DNA of 64,000 bases from positions 476,931 through 540,930 of the forward strand of contig OX104132.1 in NCBI GenBank assembly GCA_944470555.2, in the 5' to 3' direction. Below the pieces are notes generated by a model. It was not told where the DNA came from. It saw only the letters and a list, made by a program, of their open reading frames with translations, and did not search any database. The translations under genes were made by a program, and so were the position numbers. Shown here in pieces: positions 46,798 through 60,600 of this stretch (the stretch's first letter is position 1; every line of letters starts with the position of its first letter). The stretch comes from Heterobilharzia americana. Taxonomy: Eukaryota; Platyhelminthes; Trematoda; Strigeidida; Schistosomatidae.

Positions 46798-49700
46798 GTC
46801 GAGTCTTCGTACCCTCTACCCATCCTCAGAGAACTTCAAGCCCATGGCTGGAGACGCCAATCGCTAGACTCTCTAAGAAACCCAACCGAAACACCCCACA
46901 CACTGTGACTGAGAGACAACCAGTAGAAATACATAAGAAACCCACTGGGAAGTCAGGTTTCCCACCAACAACGGACTCAAGTCACAAGAAGGCTACCTCG
47001 ATCATCTCGTTCAACTTGGATGCATCGACAGACTCATCGTTGTTCCAGAGAGATCGCTTTGACAGCCAAATGTGGACCGACTACTGTCAGGTGCTGAAAA
47101 CTACCTCCTCTCCCTGAAACACCCTGCCAGCATTCTCACGGAAGCCGGGCACCCGGACACAAGCCACCCCCTTCACGTGTGTCGTTAAACACTGCTAAGG
47201 ATGCCGAAGACACTCTGCCTCCCGCGTTCCAACCAAACGTTGCTAATGCCTGCAAAATTCGAACCAGGCCTGACAAGCCATGGCCGATGAGAGAGGAGGA
47301 GAGAAAACCAGCTGTTAGAAATTTAAACAGAAACAACACGATGGTTGCACACGGGATTCCAGAGCTGCCAAGTGACCGCTCAGCTAAAGATAGGTACTTC
47401 CACGACGTCCAACAATGGCAATGGCTCTCGAATAAAATTGGTCCTGGCTGTATACCTGCCAAAAGCGTCAGTAGAATGCCAAGGCTAGCGCATCTAAGAA
47501 CTATACCCACTCCCAGACTGCCAGCCATCCAGCTCGACTAACGTGCCTCCCTCATAGACGTTCCACAAGCGTGGCATAATGCAAAAGATCGTGTGGGTGG
47601 TTCAATACGCATGTGTGAAAGTAAGCCTGGACTCATGAAGCAATAGGAAGGACGGCAGCCGTTCAGACCTCTGGTGTCAGCAGTTGTCGCACAGGCGCTG
47701 ACCAGTGAGTCAGATACATCGAGTACGGAAGCCCACTCTAGCATAGCCCTCACCCAAGTTGGAAATAAAACGCGAAAAATGGAACGATCCCAGTCCTATG
47801 AGGACTGGAGACACTGGATCCGGCCACATGAGCGCTCTCTAGCGAAAATACACAACCAGCCCTCTCGTCTCACCTGTCACACTCTAACTTGAATGCACAG
47901 CAACACCAGGGGGCCAAGAGCGAAAGTAGAAGAGATGAGGAAGCTGCATGAACGTCAGCATTCTGACGCCACATTTATCGCCGAATCCTGGCTCTCGCCG
48001 GACATCTCCAACGAAGAGACGCATGTCAACAGCATGGAACTCTTCCGCAGGGACAGAAAGCTCAGAGCGGGGAATGGAGTGACTCTCTAAGTAGGACATC
48101 GTTTGACGGCAAGGCTGGTTGGCTATATTACCCTAATCCAGCTCCCGGAATCGCTCTGGTGCTACTTTACTCTCCGTTTTACCGAATGCCTGCCCGGGGT
48201 CATGTATCGGTCCACCACCAGCTCTCCTACACATAAGGGAACGGTCATCAACCTCAATGACTTCAGCTGCAAATTACGATTCCGTAGTCGTTGCCAGCGA
48301 CTCCAACAACCCATCCGCCCTCTTCGAGACGGAAGAGAGACAAATCAGATCCTTCAAACAGAAGCTGAAGTATGCAATTAAGGTTGCTGGTCTCTCAGAG
48401 AAAGTGGGTGATACCACACGCTGGTGACCTGGCGGAAACGCATCTTGCCTTGACTACGTTCTGACGAATGAGGAGGATGTATGCATCCAACCTCCCCTTG
48501 GTCCCAGTGACCACGCAGTAATAAGCTTCTCCATGGCCACTAGTAGGGCCTGCAACTGGAGACGCCCAACACCTTCCCTCGCTACAGCAAGACCACCCAC
48601 GATACCACGAAGGACTATTCTATGAATGCTTCATGGCCAGTAGGCTGAACCCATCTCACAATAGATGAACACTGATTACAGGTGAAAAAAAGCAATCGCT
48701 GGGACCATCTATGACAGTTTACCAGAGGTAACGGAGAGGCCGTCATTGAGAACCTCATGGCTGAGGCGTGAGATAGAGCCTTGTCCGGGTCAAGGGCCGG
48801 GCTCGGCTCAAGTGGTGTTCATCACGCAGGCAGTCTGACTTTTTGAACTGTAACATTAGAGTGTGTAGCGACAAGCAAACTTGGTGGGGAGGTTACACAG
48901 CAGCTCTCAAAACCTGTACCCCTTCATATCAAGAAGAAAGTCGATCAACAAGGAACAGAATCTTAGTCAAGATGGAAGTGAACTAAGTAGTCCAGAGATT
49001 GCCAAGCTTTTGAGCCCACACTTCCAAGCCCAACTTGGCACCGTCACTAAATGCATACCCACTCGTTGCGACATCAACCCGGTCATAAATAACGAAAACC
49101 TCTGCTGTATCCTAATCACAGTGAAAGGAGTGCCGGAGAAACTATCTAGGCTGCGTCCAAGTAAGTTCCCCGGCTGTGATAACCTAAAACCGGTAATCCT
49201 AAAAAACTGCACTGAGATACCCGCAAAACCAATCTGCAGCCTCTTCAAGCACTCAGTAGAGCCATACAAACTCCGTAAAGAATGGAAGGGCGCCATCTCG
49301 TCTCCCATCTTCAAGGGTGAAGACATAAAAAGCCCCAGCAGCCAAAGGTCAACCACTCTACCCTATCGCATCGAAAGTGTTGGAAAGCCTGGTACCTGAC
49401 AATATCTTGGAATTCCCCAGTAGGGTAAACAATGCACACTGCTTAGCATGGATTTTGGGGTGGTGCCCATCTGCAACCAACTTAAAAACCACCTGGGTTG
49501 ACTGGACACCAAGCTGGGACAACAGAGAACCGGTACACGTTGCTTTCTCGACCTGGCCAAAGCATTTGACAGTGTCACACCCACAGTCCTGCTTCACAAG
49601 ATCATGTCAGCTGGCATAAGTGAGCCCTTGCTCTCTTGGTTCAAGGGCTACCTGGAAGGGAGGCAGCTCTGCACCAAAGTAAACAGAATAAGGTCGAAGT

Positions 49701-51000
49701 GGAGACCATCGAAGTCATGAGTATCCTAAAGAGCAATCCTGCGACCACTTCCGTTCCTCCTGTTTGTCAACGACCTGCCGGACAAAATATCCTCACCCAT
49801 CCTCCTCTTTGCTGACGACATAAAAATTTGGAGGGTGGTAAACGAAGAAGCTGATTGTACAGCACTACAAAAGAACTTGCGACAGCTCGAACCCTGGTCG
49901 TGGGAAAATGGTCTGACCTCTAACATGGAGAAGCACAAAGTAATGCACATCAGTGAATATGAAGCAAGTACGACTGACTTCCAGTGTATGCTGGGCGATC
50001 ATGATATCACCGGAGTGTCCACGGAGAAAGATTTGGGGCTCAACTTCTCTGACACCTTGGACATCAGCTCCAACTACAAAGGTGTGAGTATCAGAACGAA
50101 GGCCGCCATGCACTTTCTGCGTAGCAGCTTGCCGCCCCCACCCCTGGATTCCTCCTCGCAGTTTTCAAATCCTACGTGTGGCCGCATCCAGAGGTTTTCG
50201 ATAAGGTGGCTTATAACACTCAAAAGAGACCCTAATCTCCCTGAAAAAATACAAGTAACCGCAACAATGTCAGTTGTTAGACTAAGGGGGAAGACATATC
50301 TTGGAGGACCAGAACACCCAAACCTATTTGCCTTGGGTTATCGCAGGAAGCAGGGTGACCTTATTATGGCATACAAGATCGCCCATCAGGCAGACCACGC
50401 AGACAAGTCATTTTTGCCTGCAACTCAGTGGTTTTCATAAGGAAACCCTGTTAAGATAGCACACCAGAGAGCCAACATCATACACAGGTCCTATATTTCT
50501 CCCTGAACGTATGCGCTTCATGGAATACCTTACTGCGATGTATCGTTTTAGCTCCCGCAGTCGACTCATCCAGGTGACGGTTAGGGAATTATGTCACTTC
50601 ACATGGTCTACAAGGGGAACACTCAGGGAGTCACCAACCTCACCAGCCCACTCCCACCTCCCTCATACCTATCACCCACTATCTCGCTCCCTGATACACT
50701 CAAATTACCTACTAATTCTTCGCAGGAACTAAACCTACGCTATCCATTTTCACCATTCAGGCAATTCCCACACACTTTCCTCCCTCTTGTATTTCTTTTC
50801 CCTAACCCCTCCTTTTCTTCTTCTCCTTCTCTCTTCCTCTTCCTTTTTCTCTTTCCCCATCTTCTTTTTCCTGCGTTGTTTTCATTTTTTCCACCGCCTT
50901 ACTATCCTATTTCGGGCACCTACACGGATGGGTCACGACAGTTCCTTAATTGTTCGAACGAGCCGTAGCCGCCCAATCACTATACAATTTACAGCTTACT
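46234..51000 (+). mobile_element. Near-full-length CR1-like retrotransposon, decayed
   Basis: Domains run in normal order on the + strand. ORF1 zinc-finger part 46234-46797; ORF1 second part 47179-47541; endonuclease from 47893 (ESWLSPDISNEETHVNSMEL, FRRDRKLRAGNGV) to about 48560 (a degenerate GPSDHAVISF near 48505); RT 48950-50440, with SKFPGCDNL, then AKAFDSVTH and LLSWFKGYLEGRQLC near 49555-49665 and LLFADDIKIW near 49803, so the catalytic FADD is still readable. After 50590 a 3' part with a long pyrimidine-rich run (about 50800-50890). Many stops and shifts separate the blocks, so it is dead. The 3' limit is approximate. Confidence 0.82.
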
Positions 51001-52140
51001 AACCCACAAAATATTTACCTTATGAAAGCTGAAAGCAAGGAAGCAGAGAGGATTTCCTCGTCCACTGCGGGAGTGGATCGACAACTCTAACCGAGCTTTA
51101 AGAAGTAGACGCGAGGGATCAAAATCTATCAGTTTTCCACACCCGCGCTATCAATTTTGGAAATTGGATTGGGTATTAGAAGTGTTATGATAACCGATGA
51201 TCCCCGTGAGCATATAAATTCTTGCATTTCCAATTATTAGTGTGACTTTATCCAGCAACACAGATGTAGCGCATCAGAATTGGTTGTGACTGTACAAAGA
51301 AATAAACATTTGAAGTACTGTTATCCAGTGGTGACGGAGTTTTGCACACAGAATTCAAACCGAGGCGCACAGCATTATCATGGGAATTTGTTCACTGTTA
51401 ATTGTCTTCTATGGAATGGAGTCAAATGAGGCAGAGTACTGGAGACGTTTGTTTGCGAACATGTCTCACTCTGAGTCACTAGGTGGGTTTATTTCGTAGA
51501 CTAAGTTGTTTGTCCAGGTTTTCGCTGCCTTTATGACCGTCCAGAAGCCTTAGATCATTTATTGTAGTTAGGTTTTCGTACATGGTTGCATCTAGGATGT
51601 CGGTAAGCAGGAAGGGTTCCCGTGGAACGTTTCAGAAGGTTGAAAATCAATATCGGAAAACCAATTGAAGAATTCTTTCAATAATTTCTGGCTTCAAGTG
51701 GGAGTAGTATTTCCAGTAGATTGATAATTTCGGTCAAAATCGTGCTCAAAGTTTTCTGTCAAAACTTAAGCTGAAAAGAGAAGGAATGGAAACCATGAGC
51801 AAAAACCGGACAGTGATATACCACACGGTATGGAATTGGGAGGGTAAAAGTTCCTTCCAGAGACTATCGAGCTATATGTACACTTTAACTTGTGCGTATA
51901 AAAACAACTCTAATGATTTTTCTACGTAAAGTTCCTACGAGTTTTTGGATATACCGTGTTTATTTGTGGACGCACCGGCAAAACTGACCCCACATCAAGG
52001 TGGTATATACTTTGCTAATTTGTATTTTACTGACTACACAACCTAGGCTAGTGGGATAGCAGTCAAGTGCCCCGTGCAATGATGTTAGGGTGCGTTAGGG
52101 AGAAAGTACTTGGGATTGGTGACAGTCTTACTTTACACGC
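51001..52140. other. Nothing recognised
   Basis: About 1.1 kb between two retrotransposon relics, with no coding frame above background. The first 200 bases may still be CR1-like 3' sequence. Confidence 0.5.
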
Positions 52141-52150
52141 TTCGGGGGTC

Positions 52151-54910
52151 CTAGTATGTTTTCATTGGCCCGGAACATACATACGGTGACCAAACGAGTG
52201 ATGGACTCATCATCCGTGGGGAGCGAAATGCAGATAATGAACCCGCAATAAGTATCTCCTCAGGAAGTCTATTCCAGATGTGGGAGAACTTAATGAGGGA
52301 GAAATTACCCCGCACGACCTTACAACACTCAGTTTTGGCCAATAGTTCTTGACTACATATAGTGTAAGTAGGAGTTACAACTACTTTAATTCCTGGACCG
52401 CATGAGTGCACTTGTCCACAAAGCAGTTGGTAATGGACTATCAGATTCACTCTAAGGCGTCGCTTCCAGAGGGTTTCTAGTCCCAGCGTGTTGCATCTGG
52501 AGATGTAGTCAAGGCTGCAGTCAGCTCCTAGTGCTCTTAATGTAAAGTAGTGTTGTGCCTCTTCGACTTTTAGTTGGTCGTCTATTCCAAAGCTGCTTAT
52601 GACAAATGAGCAGTATTCTAGAATTGGACGGATGCATACTTCGTAGAGTAAGACCCCTGATCCAGCACAAAAAAAGTTACAAATGGTGCATCCTGAGAGC
52701 CTGTGTGACTTAGTTTCGCTGAACTCTACCTGCCCAGAGAAATTCAAGTCATTAGAATATGTGAACCTTAGGCCTGAGACAGAACTAAGTTTTGGTAACT
52801 GCTGTCCGAATACTTCAGATATCAAGTTACGGTTACTGTTAGAAATGCAGATCCATCTGCATTTATTGATGTTGAACTGTAGAAGGGTATCAGCACACCT
52901 AGAAGAGAGCTTTTCTAGTTCATGTCGAATGGCAGTCATGGTGTCACCCAGCTCATGGCTGTAACAACAGCAAACGACTTTTAGGTTGTCGCATAAAGAA
53001 AAGCGTCACATGCAGCAGAGCAGTTGCAGACACTGTTAGTGTAGATAATAAACAAAAGGCTAGAGAACGCTACCTTGCACAACTCCGCATGTGATGCGTC
53101 TTGGAGTAGACAGGACTGAATTGATTTTTGTGATTTGGGTGCGATCACTGAGAAGTGATTTTAGCCAGCTTAGCAAAGGGTTGCTAATACCTAACGTGTT
53201 TAACCTTTCGAATAGTATTTTATGCAAAACCCTGCCAAATGCCTTTGAAATATCGAAGCACAGTATGGGGACCATTTCGCGTCCCTCACGACTACCGGTA
53301 ATGAGGTTGAAATCGAAATGACATGTAATGCATGATATGTTCTTCATAAAGGCATGCTGGAGTATTCGGGCATACTGTCTTTTACAACTCTCCGTAATTC
53401 GTGATGGGACTGGGGTTAAATTATTGTATCTGTAGTTGCTGACACTAGCCTTGTCCCCAGATTTGTAGCATGGGATTACAGAGCAAGTTTTTCATTCAGT
53501 AGGATACGTGCCATTTTCCATCGAAAAAGTGCTCAACTCAAGCAGAATAAAGGGAAGGTCCTGTTCACTATTCCTTAAGGCTATTGAATCGAGGCCATCT
53601 ACCCCCATTCCTTTTGTAGGTAGTAGGCTTTTAATGGCTCCAGCTACATTTTTGCAAGCGAATTCTACAGTCGCAAGATGGCTGGTGGGAGTGTGCGTCT
53701 CACAAATGAAATTCCCAAACCGATCACTAAAGAGTTCACAAATCGTGACCGAATCGCCGTAGACTACCTCGTTATGAAGCAGGTATTGTGTATCCGTTGT
53801 CATTTGAAGACGTTTCTTTAGAAGCGATGTTAGACCGTATGCCTTGGAGCTCGTTCTAAGGGCTTGTAACTCATCATTTCGGGCTTTTTGTAAGCGTAAA
53901 CCTTTGGCTGACTCCAGGGTATTATGGATCGCGTGCAGCGAGGAGAAATTCTTAGTGGAGTGGTACAGATTTGACAGTCGCTTGAGCTTTCTGCGGTATA
54001 TGGGTGGAATGTATTCTGAGTGGTGATATAGTTTCACCGTTTTCACAGGAGCACCAGTATTCAGACACTACTTAACATCCCTGTAAAAAGGGGGTACCGT
54101 GGTTGTTAGTGAATCAGTGGCATAATGGTCGCCCTGTGGGGAGTACATTAGAAGCTCTGTGAGCAGTTTCTACTTTGCACCTTTGTAGCTGCTATATTCA
54201 ATAACCCGTAAATCTTGCTTACCATCACAATTTAGTGCTCGGATGGGTGGACAACAGAACACCATTCTGTGATCGCTGCTGGAGAATTTGCCACTAACGT
54301 AGGTAGTTGCTGGGGTTGCATCATGGCAAAATACCAAGCCCAACATGTGGTTATCACGAGCAGGCGCGTGGACATGTTGCTCACGACCACAAAGATCTAT
54401 CACAGGAAGTATCTCATCGAAGCACCGAGGACAACAACCAGCTATCCAGTGAATTTTGGGTAGACTGAAGTCGCCAGCAATCAATTGAAAACTGGCACTA
54501 TACGAGGAAACATGAGCATATGACTTAGCTAGAAGTTCATCTATTTCCGCTATTGGACATGGCGTTTGGTATACGCAGCCTGTGGGCGTTTCGTATTTGT
54601 CACTGAGTAAGGTGACCCACAGTTAGTCAGGCATTGCATTTAGCATGCTGTCTTCAACCTTATTTGCCGTAACTTGGTTTCACATATAAATGAAACGGCC
54701 ACCTCCACGCTTATGATCCCGATTAGTGAGATGGAGAGTGTATCCATCTATAGAAAAGTCTGCATCCAGGATGCTAGGTGGATACCATGACTCAGTCATA
54801 AGTATTATCATCGGTTCAGTGATTAGAACCTTTGTTCCAAGAGCAGATATTTCCATAGGTAGGAACCGTGTGCTAATCACTAACGATGACACTAGCGCGG
54901 TCTGCACCTC
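52151..54910 (-). mobile_element. CR1/Jockey-like element with endonuclease and RT, decayed
   Basis: Minus strand order: endonuclease 54907-54680 (ILMTESWYPPSILDADFSI, GYTLHLTNRDHKRGGG) and 54484-54170 (MIAGDFSLPKIHW, SSDHRMVF); linker and RT start 54046-53492 (LLPTKGMGVDGLDSIAL); RT 53347-53060 (LCFDISKAFGRVLH, LLSWLKSLLSDRTQITKI, CGVVQGSVL); RT C-terminus 52939-52151 (RPILEYCSFV, FSHIWNRLPEEI). Each domain is readable but they lie in different frames. The FADD-type motif lies between the frames near 52950-53040 and is not intact. Dead copy, but with more of ORF2 preserved than most in the window. Confidence 0.85.
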
Positions 54911-56468
54911 TAAAAGCTATTCTTCTCCTCAACTAACGACAATAGACACAGTTGAATTCACATATTCTAATATTTATCAAGCCATTAGGACGCTAAAATG
55001 TTCCAGTAGCGCCGGCACAGGCGGAATATCATCACATTTCTTTAAATTTGGTGGACCTGGTATTCGGTTCTTATTACTTAAAACATTTTCTCTGCCTTTA
55101 AAATTTTACACATACCATGATATATGGAAGACATCATTTATCCCCCCTGGACATAAATATGGTCAAAAACCCCACCCAGTAACTACAAACCAATAAATTC
55201 TATGTCCTCAGTTTCTAGAATTATGGACAAAGTTAATAAGGAAAGCGTTCCTCGGCACATGCTTAGTAGCAACAGCAATACATCGACTCCACATAGTTTC
55301 CTAAAATCGAGGTCCTGTATGACTTGCCATCTTAACTTCTAAAACTTCGTAACCACTATGCGCGATCAACATCAATTGATCTTTGTACTCTGTCCAGACA
55401 TTTCAAGGGCATTTGACACAGTCGATCGCTTGCTGTTAATAAGCAAGTTGATAGTCATGGGAATTGACTATCCACAATTGGGACAGAATAAGTCTTTCTT
55501 CGGTAATCGCACTCAAGTGATGAAGGTAGGTTCACACACTTCAAAACCTAGGCCAATCACCTCTGATGTTGTTCAAGGCAGTTTACTAGGTCCCCTTCTC
55601 TTTACCTTACACGTCAGTGACATGCGTAGCCGCTTTACACACGGTAAACCGTTCTTGCTTGCTGATGACCTAAAAGTTGTTTACACGTTCACCACTGATA
55701 ATTTATCCCACTTCCAATGCAAAGGGAGCTCGATTTACATCCGCATGGTCTGCTGCTTGGAAACTTCAGTTCAATATAGGCAAACGTGGCTGGATATGCG
55801 TTGGTGCTTCATCGGTGGATATCCCACCACATCTTCAGTCTACGAAACTTCCTGTTCTTAAAGGTGTACGTGACTTTGGACTAAAATATTCAAGGGGCCT
55901 CACATTTTCCAAACAGGTAGCATCACAGACTCTCAAATCTAGGATCCTGATGGGCTGCATAGTTCGTAACTTCCACTTCAAAGAAGTCAAGTTACCGCTC
56001 TATAAAACTTGCGAACTCCCACTTTCAAAATACCGTTCATTTATACCGAGTGGTATCCGCATAAAAGACAAACACTAAATAGAAGGTGTCCAAAGGTATT
56101 TCACAGCTGAATTATTAGGACACGGTTGCAAAAAAGACTACAGCTCCAGATGCAGAACACTTAGTCTAGAACCACTTTGGATGAGACGACTCAAAGTCAA
56201 CCCGACACTCTTTGATGTGTTAAGTGAACACACTTTTACAGCGAGTCGCGAGTTTCAGTTCGAACACAACAGTTGTTACGATCTGCACAACCACCCCCAT
56301 AGCGTCACAATGAAATCGTTCAAGTCCTTCTTGCGCACAATCTTCTTTGCCGTCAAATTCTCCCATTTGTGGAACAGCCTTCCAGCTAAAGCGAAGGCTT
56401 TCAATTCAACCTCTGAATTTGGTCGGTTACTGGCTGACTTCTTATCATCTTGTGACCTTTCCGGCTAA
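54900..56468 (+). mobile_element. CR1/Jockey-like RT fragment, + strand
   Basis: RT start 54910-55196 (IYQAIRTLKCSSSAGTGGIS), palm 55358-55700 (LCPDISRAFDTVDRLLLI, SDVVQGSLLGPLLFTLHVSD, catalytic LADD present), thumb 55677-56078 (GVRDFGLKYSRGLTFSKQV) and C-terminus 56181-56468 (KFSHLWNSLPAKAKAFNST). Frameshifts near 55200 and 55700 and a stop near 56078. No endonuclease precedes it; it abuts the 5' end of the oppositely oriented element. A related but clearly different subfamily. Confidence 0.83.
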
Positions 56469-57324
56469 TCCAATACACCAACAGTCCCCTTCACGGCTCT
56501 CTTAACATATAATGAGACAGGCACCACACCTTCAATGACCTTTCATACGAAGCATTGAAGAGACTTCCATAAGTTACCACCTCAAACTAACGGAACATTT
56601 TGCCCCACTCAACACAGTAGTCAAAAACAGAAATTCTACACCACATGACAGCATGAAACTTATATTTTGAAATACTCTGAAGAAAAAGCGTATACAACGA
56701 AAGCCATAGCAGGGGAAGGTGAGCGGGGGGGAAAGTGAACAAAGAAAATACTCTTCTTGTTGGAAATCTTGCCTCCTCCACCGGCTGCTTTGTCTGCTTT
56801 TCTCGTTGTAGAAAAATAATTCATTTCTGAACATTGGATTGGTTGCCATCGAGAATTAATGACTTAAGGAACAGACCATGGCAGAAAATGCCCTTCATGG
56901 AGGGTAACCAGCCTTATCACTTTCAGAATACCTAACTACAACAGGCAGAAATAAAAATGTTCACTGGACTACAACTTCATAATTATCAAAATCTAGGATT
57001 AGCTCATACAAAAGCGACCAGCAAAGTCCAACACTTACCAGTTGCAAGGCTTTCACGACCCCCGAAAACGAAGGACAAGATGTTCTGGAAGCCTACTTGG
57101 TGCATTGAAACAATTCTATTGCTTCCAAATGCTGGAGATGAAAAGGTGAAGACATTTGGCTTTCAGTCATAATATTCATCAAGATTATGAACTTCTGATG
57201 TGGAATGGTATCAACATCTATGAACTGTACAGGTCTGGAATCATCAATAAAGCAAAATAAGTAAGCGAATTGCGCAAACGTCAACTCACAAAATTTCATC
57301 ATTATCTCAAGCAAAAAGTAAAGA
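56469..57324. other. Nothing recognised
   Basis: About 0.85 kb. The short frames here, 56574-56849 (-) and 56957-57172 (+), show no known motif. Confidence 0.5.
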
Positions 57325-57640
57325 CTGTTACAATGGGAGTATTAGCTCCAAGCTTTATTTTTCTCCAGGTAATACATGTAGTGTCCGGATACAAACCTGA
57401 CTTTTTGTTGGTGTGAAGACAATACTTTCATCTGTTCGACTCGTAAATTTTCTGCATACTTATTCTGCTGGGACGTTTCATTATACGAGAATGCAGCACT
57501 TATATCTTATAGTGACAACGGGTGGGGATTCAGATTACCTTCCACAGAGATGAGTGTAATTTGTACATAAACTTATTCATACCTGTAAAAATGGTGTGTG
57601 CCTGTATATTCAGCAACAAATATTATTGTTATTATTATCA
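57325..57640 (+). repeat. Second copy of the 13.44-kb dispersed repeat
   Basis: Aligns with 13441-13650 in the same orientation (CAATGGGAGTATTAGCTCCAAGCT; GAAGACAATACTTTCATCTGT; CATACTTATTCTGCT; GGTGTGTGCCTGT). Here it carries about 70 extra bases and ends near an ATTATTGTTATTATTATCA run next to the RTE-like 5' leader. Confidence 0.6.
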
Positions 57641-57649
57641 TACGCACTA

Positions 57650-60600
57650 TACCGCGAGCTTGCAGGGTCTTACAGTGTACACTATGGCTTGCTGAGTTGG
57701 CGATGGCCGTCTTGCTACCTCAGTGGCAATGAAACCCACTAAAATGTTGGTCAGCGTCACCTGGTTAAGTAGTTCGCTAGTTACTGGCCGGTCCTAAGCC
57801 CGGGTAAAGAGGGGAGGTTGGGCATAGGGCCAGCAACCCTACCCCGTAAAACAAACCTAACCGTTAAAGAAACTTCAAAGCACAAACAAAATATAAAAAA
57901 TAATAGCAAGATTATTCTTCTCTGGAATCAGGGAGGCGAAATGTCGCCGGTTGGTGAAAGCCCTCGGGAAGCTAATTGGCTGATGTGTCTTCTCTCGATG
58001 AAAGCGAAAGTAAACGTGGGGATGTGGAATGTCCGCATCATGTTTGCACCCAGCAAGGCAGCCCAGATTGCAAAAGAGATGAAGAGGCATCGCATTGAAG
58101 TGCTTGGAATTTGTGGGAGTAGATGGAATGGAAGTGGACTCTCCAAAATATATACAACTGGAGAATCAATAATCTTCTCCGGACACCCAGACGACAACCG
58201 CGAGCACAGCACACTGAGTTTTGGAGTGGCTATCGCGATGTCCTCAAGAGCGGCGAAGGCTCTCATGTAGCGGGGATCAATCTCCTCCAGGATCATAACA
58301 GCGAGGTTCAACTCAAAAGGGAGGAAAATCACAAACATACAATACTACGCTATGCACCTACAAATAATGCACTTGAAGAGAAGAGGGAGGAATTCTACAG
58401 ACAACTGCAATCAACACTGGGCAAGACCTTAGTTGGCGATATCAAAATTCTAACGGATGGGGTGTCATGAATGCGGAACTGGGAGCAGACAACATAGGAA
58501 GAGAACTAACCATGGGCCGAGAAGTGCTAGGTGAAATCAGCGAGAATGGAGAATTGTTTGCAGAATTCTGTGCATTCAACGATTCGGTGATTGTAGTCAG
58601 GCACTGTGTTCAAGCACAAGGATATCCATAAAGCGACATGGACTTCACCAGATGGACACACTAAAAATCAGATCGACTTCATCTCAATCTGAAGAAAGTG
58701 GAGACGCAGCCTACTTGACACACGGTCAAGGAGAGGAGCAGATGTAGGTTCAGACCACTATCTAGTGCAAGAAACCCTCCAAATCAAGTTGAAAGCCTTC
58801 AAGGAAGCTGGTGATAGACCACAGTTCAAGTACAACACTCGGAAACTGAAGGATGAAACTAGCAAGGAAATCTTCACGGCAGCCATCAAGACAGAATGGG
58901 AGATATCGAGGAACATCCTCGAAGAAACCTGTGTGGAAGAACACTGGAAGTGTTTGAAAGAGATGTGGAAAGAAACCTGCACAGCCTTATTAGGAAGGGA
59001 GAAGAAAGAAGATAAGGAATGGATCTCGATGGATGCATGGAAGCTGATAGAGGAGAGGGGGATGGTGAAGCAGAAGATAAACCAGTGCGAGGATGCTCAA
59101 CGACAAGACGAACTGAGTACAATGTATAGAACACTACACCGGACAAAGAAGTGAAGAAGAGTGAGCGCAAAGACAAAAGACACCTCTACGAAACACTGGC
59201 AAGTGAAGCAGAAGAGGCTGCAGGTAAGAGAGACATGACAACATTGTATCAAATAACCATGTTGCTATCTGGGAAGAAATCAACGCAGGCGAAACCAAAA
59301 AAGATGATGACGGAAATTTAATCACGAAAGAAGAGAAACAAAGGAACCAATGGGCCGACCACCCCAAGAAGCTCTTGAATCGACCGCCACCTGCACTTCG
59401 TCCAGAAATACCACCAGCAGCCACAGAACTACCAATGAACACATATCCTCCAACGAAAGTCGAAGTCGTGAGCGCCATAAAGCTACTGAAATGCGGGAAA
59501 GCAGCAGGACCAGATGGAATCCCGCAAGAAGCACCGAGAACAGACACAGGGACAACAGCAGACATGCTCACACCACTATCGCAGAAATGGTGGGAGGAAG
59601 AGAAGGTACTTGGCGACTGGAAGGAGGGTTACCTTGTCAAACTCCCGAAGAAGGGAGACCTCAGTGCTTGCAAGAACTGGCGCGGAATCACTCTCCAGTT
59701 TACCCCAAGCAAAATATTATGCCGCATCATCCTGGAGAGCCTAAAGGACACTCTGGATCCAAAACTAAGACCGGAACAGGCTGGTTTCAGAAAGTACAAA
59801 TCATGTGTGGATTAAATTCTAACGCTCCGCATCATCATGGAATAGAGTGTAGAATGGCAGTCAACCAGATCTCTACCTGAACTTTATCAACTTTGAGAAG
59901 GCTTTTGACAGCGTCGACCGAGAGGTAATTTGGAAACTGCTTCAATGCTACGGAATACCACAAACCTTTATCAGCCTCATTCAACAACTATATTAGGACG
60001 CCACATGCCAAGTAATTCATGATGGGAAGCCTAGTGATGCTTTTGAAGTGAAGACAGGAGTGAAGCAAGATCGCTTACTATCCCCCATGATATTCCTGAT
60101 TGTGGTCGACTGGATCATGCAGCAAACAGTAGGGAGCGAGAAGAGGGGGATACGCTGGACTGCGGAAAAGAACCTAGAAGATCTGGATTTCGCCGGCGAA
60201 TTGTGTCTGATGTCACACAAACTTGAAGATCTACAGGCGAAAACTAAGAGGTTGGCAGAAGAGGCAGGTCAGCGGAGACGCGACTTCAAGTAAATATAGG
60301 GAAGACGGAGGTGATGAAGATACCCTACCAACAACAACAACAAACTCCAATCACCATCAACGGGAGAAACTCAAGGGAAGTAACCTCCTTCACCTATCTA
60401 GGAAGCACTGTTTCAACTACAGGTGACACTCCCGGGATGTCAAAGTCAGAATCAGAAAATCAAGGCAGTCGTTCATTAGACTGAAACCAGTGTGGGGATC
60501 TGTACTCAACATGTGGAACAAGATGCGGATTTTCAACACCAACGTCAAGTCAGTGCTCTTGTATGGTTCAGAGACTTGGCGCGTTACGAAAGGGATTTCC

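Noticed and set aside
50591..51002. 125-codon frame rich in Pro, Ser and Phe
   Set aside because: Caused by the pyrimidine-rich 3' region of the CR1-like element; no domain.
54726..54900. Plus-strand frame start before the RT fragment
   Set aside because: This portion is the antisense of the endonuclease frame 54907-54680; the genuine plus-strand RT begins at about 54900.
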